A stretch of DNA of 18,552 nucleotides, taken from assembly GCA_934621705.1 (NCBI GenBank), contig CAKTUP010000020.1, positions 1 through 18,552 on the forward strand, given 5' to 3'. Of this stretch, positions 7,642 to 13,422 are shown piece by piece. The notes below the pieces were generated by a model, which did not search any database, was not told the origin of the DNA, and saw only the letters and a program-made list of their open reading frames with translations. Every line of letters begins with the position of its first letter. The stretch's first letter is position 1. A program made the position numbers and the translations under genes. This DNA comes from an uncultured Petrimonas sp. (GTDB lineage Bacteria > Bacteroidota > Bacteroidia > Bacteroidales > Dysgonomonadaceae).

Positions 7642-7663
7642 AATATTCCATATATGGAATATT
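7642..7663. promoter_or_regulatory. Perfect 22-bp palindrome, likely antitoxin operator
   Basis: The half-site AATATTCCATA is followed directly by its exact reverse complement TATGGAATATT. It overlaps the -33 region of the HigBA promoter, where binding of the XRE antitoxin would block RNA polymerase. Autoregulation through such a site is the usual arrangement in this family; the assignment to this antitoxin is inference from position. Confidence 0.65.
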
Positions 7664-7680
7664 CGCTTCAAAATAGATAT

Positions 7681-8037
7681 TTATATCCTTTCTCTTATTC
7701 TATTTTCATCATCCAAAATAAAAACCCCGGGTGTGTGCTCTTTCGCTTCTTCGGGCGACATAATGGCATACGCCATAATGATGATTTTATCGCCGGGTTG
7801 CACCAACCGGGCAGCGGCGCCGTTCAGGCAGATAGTTCCGCTGTTGGCTTCGCCTTCAATCACATAGGTTTCAAAGCGCGCTCCGTTATTATTGTTCACG
7901 ATGCTTACTTTTTCCCAAACCAGAATTCCGCTTTGTTCGAGCAGCGTTTTATCGATGGTGATGCTGCCCGTGTAATTGAGATTGGCTTCCGTAACGGTTG
8001 CCTTATGAAGTTTTGCTTTTAGTAATGTTAATTGCAT
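7681..8037 (-). CDS. panD: Aspartate 1-decarboxylase PanD
   Basis: PanD makes beta-alanine from L-aspartate for pantothenate synthesis. It is a pyruvoyl enzyme that cleaves itself. The 118-residue product has the normal family length and all expected residues: Lys9 in LLKAKLH, the self-cleavage site YTGS with Gly24-Ser25, Arg54 and Tyr58 in ARFETYVI, and the NGAAARL segment. Its ATG begins at the base right after the panC stop (TAG at 8038-8040), so there is no gap and translation is probably coupled. A HigBA toxin-antitoxin module follows in the same direction after 72 bp. Confidence 0.97.
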   Translation of the reverse strand: MQLTLLKAKLHKATVTEANLNYTGSITIDKTLLEQSGILVWEKVSIVNNNNGARFETYVIEGEANSGTICLNGAAARLVQPGDKIIIMAYAIMSPEEAKEHTPGVFILDDENRIRERI

Positions 8038-8883
8038 CTATTTTTCCAGAATTATGTTGTCGATTAGTCTTGTTTTTCCGAACCTGACGGCGACGGCCGC
8101 AAGCGCTTTTTCTTTTACGGTTTCAATCGTTTTCAACGAAGGATATTCGTACACGCTCACGTAGTCGATATCGGCGAGCGGCATTTCGGTTATTTTATCG
8201 GTAATTGTTTTTATTAAATTAGGAACGTTATGCTCACCATTTTCAAAAATGGTTTTTGCTTTTACCAAAGCCTGATTTAAAATTACCGCTTGTGCCCTTT
8301 CATTTGCCGATAAATAAGTGTTGCGCGAACTCATAACCAATCCGTCTTCTTCTCTAACAATCGGGCAAACGATCAGTTCGATATTCATATGCAAATCGGT
8401 TGCCATTTTTATTAAAACAGCGGCTTGCTGTGCATCTTTTTGTCCGAAATAGGCTTTTTGCGGCTGAACGATGTTGAAAAGCATCGCTACCACCGTGGTA
8501 ACTCCCTTGAAATGCGATGGCCGCGATGCGCCGCAAAGCACTTTCGTGATATCGCCTTCCGCTTCCACAAAAGTGGAACTTCCATTTGGATACATTTCTT
8601 CAACCGAAGGATAAAAAATAACATCGGCTCCGGCGTCGGTGGCGAGTTGCTCGTCGTGTTCGATATTTCGCGGATATGATTCGAAATCTTCGTTGGGCGC
8701 AAATTGCGTGGGGTTTACGAAATCGCTCATTACGACGATGTGGTTTTCGGCTTTGGCACGTCGAATAAGCGAAAGGTGCCCCTCGTGCAGAAAGCCCATA
8801 GTCGGCACCAAACCGATGGTTTTTCCCGATTTTCGTTGCGTATCGAGATATGCTCTTAATTCTTTTATGGTTGTGATTATCAT
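8038..8883 (-). CDS. panC: Pantothenate synthetase PanC
   Basis: PanC condenses pantoate with beta-alanine to form pantothenate, using ATP and passing through pantoyl-adenylate. The 281-residue product has the family features: PTMGFLHEGH with the HxGH nucleotide motif at 33-36, FVNPTQF near 55-61, FGQKDAQQ near 146-153, and MSSRN at 184-188, the counterpart of the KMSKS loop. I chose ATG 8883 (MIITTIKELRAYL), the usual PanC N-terminus. An upstream in-frame ATG at 8913 would add ten residues encoded by the repeat between panC and panB and is unlikely. The stop codon abuts the panD start. It acts in the cytoplasm together with PanB and PanD from the same operon. Confidence 0.97.
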   Translation of the reverse strand: MIITTIKELRAYLDTQRKSGKTIGLVPTMGFLHEGHLSLIRRAKAENHIVVMSDFVNPTQFAPNEDFESYPRNIEHDEQLATDAGADVIFYPSVEEMYPNGSSTFVEAEGDITKVLCGASRPSHFKGVTTVVAMLFNIVQPQKAYFGQKDAQQAAVLIKMATDLHMNIELIVCPIVREEDGLVMSSRNTYLSANERAQAVILNQALVKAKTIFENGEHNVPNLIKTITDKITEMPLADIDYVSVYEYPSLKTIETVKEKALAAVAVRFGKTRLIDNIILEK

Positions 8884-8889
8884 ACTTTT

Positions 8890-8952
8890 TTGGCTTTTGG
8901 CAGAACGGTGCAATATTCAACGAAGAGCTAATGGCTAAAAGCCAAAAGCCAA
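8890..8952. repeat. 12-bp inverted repeat between panB and panC
   Basis: TTGGCTTTTGGC (8890-8901) and GCCAAAAGCCAA (8941-8952) are exact reverse complements separated by 39 bp. The inner part also has GGCTAAAAGCC-like units, so more than one hairpin can form. There is no T-tract on the minus strand after it, so it is more likely a dispersed repeat or an mRNA structure between panB and panC than a terminator. Confidence 0.5.
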
Positions 8953-8961
8953 CAGCTAACT

Positions 8962-9794
8962 TTAATATAATTTTTCCAATATATCCGAATCCATTCCAAA
9001 TGTATGCTCGCCTGAAGGGAAATTACCGCTTTTCACTTCCGAAATGTAATTTTGGATAGCTTCCGTAATTTCCGTGCTCAGTTTGGCATATTGTTTAACA
9101 AATTTGGGCACGAAATCGTTGAACATTCCCAGCATATCGTTAATAACGAGCACTTGTCCGTCGCAGCTGTTTCCCGCTCCGATTCCGATGGTCGGTATTT
9201 TTATCGATTCCGTTATCAGTTGCGCCAGTTTATGGGGAACGCACTCCAGCGTGATGGCGAAAACGCCGGCTTTCTCCAGCGACTTGGCGTCTTCCAGAAT
9301 TTTTTTCGCGCTTTCTTCGTCTTTTCCCTGTACTTTAAATCCACCAAAAGCGTTTACCGATTGCGGCGTCAACCCGATATGTCCCATTACCGGGATTTGC
9401 GCGTCCACAATGGCTTTTATGGTTTCGGCAACGTTGGCTCCGCCTTCAATTTTCACGGCTTCGGCTCCGCCTTCTTTTACCAACCGCCCGGCGTTTCGCA
9501 CCGCTTCTTCTTTCGAAACGTGATACGACAAAAAAGGCATATCGGTAATAACCAACGCACGTTTCACGCCCCGAACCACGGCTTTGGTGTGATAGATCAT
9601 TTCGTCAACCGTCACCGGTAGGGTGGATTCGTGCCCCTGAAAAACCATTCCCAGCGAATCGCCGATCAATATGGAGTCCACTCCGGCTGCATCCACCATT
9701 TTCGCCATCGAATAATCGTACGCGGTGAGCATACTGATTTTCCGGTTGTTGTCTTTTGCTTCCTGAAACGATTTTACGGTAATTTTTTTGTCAT
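8962..9794 (-). CDS. panB: 3-methyl-2-oxobutanoate hydroxymethyltransferase PanB, with an apparent frameshift near its start
   Basis: PanB transfers a hydroxymethyl group from methylenetetrahydrofolate to ketoisovalerate, giving ketopantoate. The body is complete, with TAYDYSMAK, the metal-site [30 protein letters not shown] and GIGAG. The uninterrupted frame, however, has its first ATG only at 9732, inside the sequence conserved across the family. Directly upstream, in the same frame, the DNA encodes [17 protein letters not shown], the normal PanB N-terminus. The plausible start ATG at 9792-9794 (ATGACAAAA...) is one base out of frame with it, because the A tract at 9783-9789 has seven rather than eight bases. 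Without the missing base, translation from that ATG stops after six codons. The coordinates give the presumed full gene (277 residues if corrected). A start at 9732 would leave a 256-residue protein lacking about 20 residues. Confidence 0.9.
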
Positions 9795-9802
9795 TTTTTT
9801 AG

Positions 9803-9843
9803 TTACACAGAGAACACTGAGATAGCACAGAGTTCCGCAGAGT
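9803..9843. repeat. Short direct repeat of CACAGAG-type units
   Basis: The sequence contains ACACAGAGAACACTGAGAT then AGCACAGAGTT and CCGCAGAGT: about four copies of a CACAGAG-like unit spaced 9-12 bp apart. It lies between panB and the DUF2520 gene. From memory, this kind of element is common between genes in Bacteroidota. I see no promoter or terminator in it. Confidence 0.5.
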
Positions 9844-9909
9844 ATTTTGTTAATTTTTAATTTATTGCGAGTTCTCCGCCAATGGTTTCAGACCACCAGA
9901 AGGATTGAA

Positions 9910-10764
9910 TTACAAATTTCTAAATGCGCTGTGCGGTTTAGTACCGCAAAGCGCGGATGCCAGCATTTTTAATGTTTCTTTTCCCATCAGCGTATATAAT
10001 TCAAGCATTTCGGGCATAAACGCGCTCAAACTTTCCACGTGCATACTGACGGTTTTTTCGTCGCCGCGTTTAATGGGGCCGGTAAGTGCGTCCGCGCAAT
10101 TCTTGTCTTTCAGATTGTCGATAACGCTTTCCAGCAAAGGAGCGGTCGCTTTTTGAATGTCATCTTTCCCGACACCCGATTTCTCGAAAATCCGGTACGA
10201 TGCGTTCAGCAATGTCACCAAATAATTGGACAGAACACAGGCGGCAGCGTGATACAGCGTTTTTTTATCGGAATCGATACGAAGCGTTTTATTTCCGCAC
10301 GTGTTGAAAAAATCGGTGAGTTGTTGGTTTTCTTCGTCCGTTTTTTCGATGCCGAACCACACGTTATTTAATTTTTCCTGCGCCAAAACGGGATCGCTGA
10401 ATGCCAGCAACGGATGCGCGCACGCCGTTTGATAACCGTTATCTTTCAGCGGATTTAAAATTTCGAGAGAATGTACGCCGCTGGCGTGCAGGATTAATTT
10501 TTCGTTTTTTTGTGGAACGGGAAGTTCTGATAGTTGTCGGGCAACCTTTTCAATCTGGTCATCGGGTGTTGTAATCCAAATCATTTGGCTGTCGTTTATC
10601 AGCTCTTCAGGCGATATGTAGGGATGGGAATGGGTTAGTTGAGCGGCTTTTTCGGCGCTTTGGTGGTTTCGGCTGTAATAGCCCTGTATTTCAAACCCTT
10701 TCGTTTTGAAATACAATCCCAACGCGGTTGATACGTTTCCGGCACCTATAAAAGCAATCTTCAT
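9910..10764 (-). CDS. Rossmann-like and DUF2520 protein, probable ketopantoate reductase (PanG-like)
   Basis: The 284-residue product has an N-terminal NAD(P)-binding Rossmann fold with IGAGNVST at 6-13. The second domain is DUF2520, with HASGVHS (93-99), AHPLLAF (116-122), YHAAACVLSNY (171-181) and TGPIKRGD (228-235). From memory, the Francisella ketopantoate reductase PanG belongs to this group. Ketopantoate to pantoate is exactly the step missing from the operon that follows (panB, panC, panD). Position and fold together make ketopantoate reductase the best guess, but this is inference; the same fold includes F420- and pyrroline-carboxylate-type reductases. I chose ATG 10764 because MKIAFIGAGN is the standard start of the fold. 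A good promoter lies just upstream at 10792-10799, making this the first gene of the operon. Confidence 0.88.
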   Translation of the reverse strand: MKIAFIGAGNVSTALGLYFKTKGFEIQGYYSRNHQSAEKAAQLTHSHPYISPEELINDSQMIWITTPDDQIEKVARQLSELPVPQKNEKLILHASGVHSLEILNPLKDNGYQTACAHPLLAFSDPVLAQEKLNNVWFGIEKTDEENQQLTDFFNTCGNKTLRIDSDKKTLYHAAACVLSNYLVTLLNASYRIFEKSGVGKDDIQKATAPLLESVIDNLKDKNCADALTGPIKRGDEKTVSMHVESLSAFMPEMLELYTLMGKETLKMLASALCGTKPHSAFRNL

Positions 10765-10791
10765 TACCCGATTAATCGCTGATTTACGCGG

Positions 10792-10799
10792 CAAAGGTA
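10792..10799 (-). promoter_or_regulatory. -7 box of the pantothenate operon promoter
   Basis: On the minus strand the bases read TACCTTTG followed by C, a perfect Bacteroidota -7 box (TAnnTTTG). It lies 27 bp before the ATG of the DUF2520 gene. About 19 bp further upstream is TTCG, one base from the -33 TTTG. Together with the terminator at 10843-10870 it separates this operon from fumarase. Confidence 0.7.
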
Positions 10800-10809
10800 C
10801 AAAATATTG

Positions 10810-10912
10810 TGGGAGACGAAGGCTGTGCCTTCGATAATTTACAAAAAAGAGACGATGTGAAAATCGTCTCTACGGTATTTTATTTTCACGAAGTCAAAGA
10901 CTTCGTCTCCCA
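10810..10912. repeat. Nested set of four perfect inverted repeats
   Basis: The outer arms TGGGAGACGAAG (10810-10821) and CTTCGTCTCCCA (10901-10912) are exact reverse complements. Inside lie three further perfect hairpins: CGAAGGC/GCCTTCG (10817-10833), GAGACGAT/ATCGTCTC (10849-10870) and ACGAAGTC/GACTTCGT (10888-10906). All share a GAGACG/CGAAG vocabulary, which suggests one composite palindromic element or several insertions of one family. It fills the gap between fumarase and the DUF2520 gene. Confidence 0.75.
10843..10870 (-). terminator. Intrinsic terminator after fumarase
   Basis: Read on the minus strand, GAGACGAT, a 6-base loop and ATCGTCTC are followed directly by six T residues (A-run 10843-10848 on the plus strand). 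It lies 47 bp beyond the fumarase stop codon and before the promoter of the next operon. Confidence 0.7.
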
Positions 10913-10917
10913 AGCGT

Positions 10918-12558
10918 TTAATCAAACGCACAATTCGGTTGTGCTACCACCTGAAAAAAGTCGTTTCCTTTATCGTCCACGAGAATAAATGCGGGGAAAT
11001 CTTCCACTTCAATTTTCCAGATGGCTTCCATTCCCAGTTCGGGATACTCAACGCATTCTAGGCTTTTAATGCTGTTTTGCGCCAGAATAGCCGCCGGGCC
11101 GCCTATACTTCCCAAGTAAAATCCGCCGTATTTCTTGCAGGCATCCGTTACTTGCTGACTGCGATTTCCTTTGGCCAGCATAATCATACTGCCGCCGTGC
11201 GATTGGAACAAATCCACGTAAGAATCCATTCTTCCAGCGGTGGTTGGCCCCATCGAACCCGATGCATAACCTTCGGGTGTTTTTGCCGGTCCGGCATAGT
11301 AAATGGGATGGTCTTTGATATATTGCGGAAGTCCTTCTCCGCGGTCGATGCGTTCTTTCAGCTTAGCGTGAGCAATATCTCGACCAACAATAATGGTTCC
11401 GTTGAGCGACAAGCGCGTGGAAACCGGATATTTCGACAATTCCGCCAGAATTTCCGGCATCGGGCGGTTAAGATCGATTCTCACACCGCCACCTTCGCCT
11501 GCTTCACGCATCGATTCGGGAATTAAGCGAGTAGGATTGTCTTCCATTTTCTCAATCCAGATACCGTCTTTGTTGATTTTTGCCTTGATATTTCTATCGG
11601 CCGAGCAAGAAACGCCCATTCCCACAGGGCAGGAAGCTCCGTGGCGCGGCAAACGTACCACGCGGATATCGTGTGCGAAATATTTTCCGCCGAATTGAGC
11701 ACCCAAACCCAGTTTTTCGGAAGCGATTTTCAGTTTTTCTTCCATTTCAACATCGCGAAACGCCTGTCCGAATTCGTTACCTTCGGTAGGAAGGTTGTCG
11801 TAATATTTGGTGGATGCCAGTTTCACGGTTTTCAGGTTGGCTTCGGCCGATGTGCCGCCGATAACGAACGCCAAATGGTAAGGCGGACATGCAGCAGTTC
11901 CCAACGATTTCATTTTTTCGGTCAAATATTCTTCCAATTTTCCGGGCGTGAGCAACGCTTTTGTTTCCTGATACAGGTATGTTTTATTGGCCGAACCGCC
12001 GCCTTTTGCCACGCAAAGAAAGTTATATTCGTTGCCTTGCACGGCGTATAAATCGATTTGTGCAGGCAGGTTGGTGCCCGTGTTTACTTCGTCGTACATA
12101 TTGAGCGCCGCGTTTTGCGAGTAACGCAGGTTTTCGTTCACAAACGTGTTGTAAACGCCGCGCGATAGCGCTTCTTCGTCGTTGCCTTCCGTCCACACCT
12201 GTTGGCCTTTTTTGCCCATAATTATGGCCGTTCCCGTGTCCTGACAGAAAGGAAGCACTCCTTTTGCCGATATTTCGGAATTGCGCAGAAACGTGAGCGC
12301 CACGTATTTATCGTTGTCGCTTGCTTCAGGGTCGGTAAGAATTTTCGCCACTTGCTCCTGGTGTTCGGGGCGAAGCAGAAATTCCACATCGCGAAACGCG
12401 GTTTGCGCCATCAGCGTAATCCCTTCGGGCGAAATTTTCAGGATTTCTTTTCCTTCGAACTCAGCCGTAGAAACGTGGTCTTTGGTTAGCAGGTAATACT
12501 CCGTTTTGTCTTTCGACATCGGAAACGGATCTTGATAATGAAAGGGTTTTGTTGCCAT
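10918..12558 (-). CDS. Class I fumarate hydratase, [4Fe-4S] type
   Basis: This enzyme interconverts fumarate and malate in the TCA cycle or in fumarate-forming fermentation. The 546-residue product is the long single-chain class I form, with the alpha-type catalytic region first and the beta-type region last. Three Cys residues fit the cluster ligands: Cys105 in [10 protein letters not shown], Cys224 in GTAACPPYH and Cys318 in [11 protein letters not shown]. The beta region has [18 protein letters not shown] and GPTTAGRMD, typical of the substrate site. Class I enzymes are oxygen-sensitive, which fits an anaerobe or microaerophile. It begins 30 bp after the PIN toxin stop on the same strand, and I see no good promoter in that gap, so it may be transcribed with the toxin-antitoxin pair or from within the toxin gene. 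A terminator follows. Confidence 0.96.
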   Translation of the reverse strand: MATKPFHYQDPFPMSKDKTEYYLLTKDHVSTAEFEGKEILKISPEGITLMAQTAFRDVEFLLRPEHQEQVAKILTDPEASDNDKYVALTFLRNSEISAKGVLPFCQDTGTAIIMGKKGQQVWTEGNDEEALSRGVYNTFVNENLRYSQNAALNMYDEVNTGTNLPAQIDLYAVQGNEYNFLCVAKGGGSANKTYLYQETKALLTPGKLEEYLTEKMKSLGTAACPPYHLAFVIGGTSAEANLKTVKLASTKYYDNLPTEGNEFGQAFRDVEMEEKLKIASEKLGLGAQFGGKYFAHDIRVVRLPRHGASCPVGMGVSCSADRNIKAKINKDGIWIEKMEDNPTRLIPESMREAGEGGGVRIDLNRPMPEILAELSKYPVSTRLSLNGTIIVGRDIAHAKLKERIDRGEGLPQYIKDHPIYYAGPAKTPEGYASGSMGPTTAGRMDSYVDLFQSHGGSMIMLAKGNRSQQVTDACKKYGGFYLGSIGGPAAILAQNSIKSLECVEYPELGMEAIWKIEVEDFPAFILVDDKGNDFFQVVAQPNCAFD

Positions 12559-12588
12559 AAAATGTATGTAAATATTTTTATTTAAAAT

Positions 12589-13008
12589 TTATTCAGGTTT
12601 GTAAATTTCCCAATAATCTTTCGGATTAATTATTTTGGAATTTTTAAATTCAGACAACGTAAAATCATTTGTATTGCCGGTAATTATGAAATCTGCTTTG
12701 CTTTCATCAGCAAGTTCCAAAATCATATTGTCGTCTTTGTCTGAAAGCAAATCTAATTTGACTGTGGGATAATAAAAGTGGGCTTTTAGAACAATTTCGG
12801 TCAGTACATCTTTCGCTTTAGATGCAAAATCGGGAAATTTACTGAACTTAGGCCTTGACAGTACGTCAAAATATTCGTTCAATAACTCTTCAGAAATACA
12901 AAGTTGAAATTTGTTTTCTAAAAACAACTCATCAACAATGAGGAACGGATAATTCTTTTGAATCAAAGCTGATACAACAACATTGGTATCAAGAATTACC
13001 TTTTGCAT
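12589..13008 (-). CDS. PIN-family toxin of a type II toxin-antitoxin pair
   Basis: The 139-residue product is a PIN-domain protein of the family usually annotated as putative toxin component of a toxin-antitoxin system. These are metal-dependent RNases. It begins MQKVILDTNVVVSALI with the first acidic residue Asp7, has Glu residues at 41 and 45 in SEELLNEYF, then DKDDNMILELA with Asp92/Asp93, and TGNTNDF with Asp115. These are the expected active-site positions. I chose ATG 13008 because the family starts at that point; an upstream ATG at 13032 would add eight residues lying within the antitoxin gene. It overlaps the end of the antitoxin gene by 20 bp, so the two are co-translated. Fumarase follows after 30 bp. 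Target and activity are unknown. Confidence 0.88.
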   Translation of the reverse strand: MQKVILDTNVVVSALIQKNYPFLIVDELFLENKFQLCISEELLNEYFDVLSRPKFSKFPDFASKAKDVLTEIVLKAHFYYPTVKLDLLSDKDDNMILELADESKADFIITGNTNDFTLSEFKNSKIINPKDYWEIYKPE

Positions 13009-13219
13009 CTCGTCTTGCAGCTTTAACTTCATCCGTAATTTCTTCCATTGTCATTTTCGACAATTTATATTTTTCCGCAAATTGGACGGATTTTCTGAGA
13101 TTCTGCTTCAACAGTTCCTTATTGATTATTTCTAAAAGCTCACTAAAGCTCAGGCTGCTACTTGTTAATCCAAACGCATTGAATTCGAGTTCCGATATGG
13201 ATATATTTAATGTCCTCAT
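12989..13219 (-). CDS. Antitoxin partner of the PIN toxin
   Basis: The 76-residue product starts MRTLNISISELEFNAFGL, which looks like the short beta strand and helix of a small DNA-binding antitoxin. It continues with Leu/Lys-rich helices (SFSELLEIINKELLKQNLRKSVQFAEKY) and ends in a charged tail (MTMEEITDEVKAARRDAKG). I do not recognise an exact family. Its identity rests on size, its 20-bp overlap with the PIN toxin, and its place first in the pair. ATG 13219 was chosen because it lies 35 bp after a perfect -7 box; an upstream ATG at 13342 would make the N-terminus from promoter DNA. It is read away from feoAB across a 203-bp gap. Confidence 0.8.
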   Translation of the reverse strand: MRTLNISISELEFNAFGLTSSSLSFSELLEIINKELLKQNLRKSVQFAEKYKLSKMTMEEITDEVKAARRDAKGNS

Positions 13220-13254
13220 ATTGTTTTTATGTTTGACTGTGGATACTCTCGTTA

Positions 13255-13262
13255 CAAAATTA
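13255..13262 (-). promoter_or_regulatory. -7 box of the PIN toxin-antitoxin promoter
   Basis: On the minus strand the bases read TAATTTTG, a perfect match to TAnnTTTG, 35 bp before the antitoxin ATG at 13219. The -33 position falls at the inverted repeat at 13272-13291. Confidence 0.55.
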
Positions 13263-13271
13263 CAAAGAAAA

Positions 13272-13291
13272 ATAGATTTAGAAAAATCTAT
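13272..13291. promoter_or_regulatory. 8-bp inverted repeat, likely operator of the PIN antitoxin
   Basis: ATAGATTT (13272-13279), a 4-base spacer and AAATCTAT (13284-13291) are exact reverse complements. The site covers the -33 region of the toxin-antitoxin promoter, where antitoxin binding would repress. Assignment to this antitoxin is inference from position. Confidence 0.5.
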
Positions 13292-13388
13292 CTCGTTACC
13301 TACCGATTTTTGTGGTTGTAAAACCGCTCTATTTATACCCATTATAAATAATATACCTTAAAATGTCGGTTTTTAGCCAAAAAATATG

Positions 13389-13396
13389 TTCCTTTG
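13389..13396 (+). promoter_or_regulatory. Possible -7 box for feoAB
   Basis: TTCCTTTG followed by C matches TAnnTTTG with one mismatch. It lies 26 bp before the feoAB ATG. No clean -33 TTTG is seen at the right distance. About 36 bp further upstream is a short ATTATAAATAAT palindrome (13341-13352), too weak to be called an iron-regulator site. Confidence 0.4.
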
Positions 13397-13422
13397 CATC
13401 CTGAAAGTGAGATTTAGCCGTT

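Noticed and set aside
13341..13352. ATTATAAATAAT upstream of feoAB as a Fur-type iron box
   Set aside because: Only a 5-bp AT-only palindrome in an AT-rich stretch; too weak to call.
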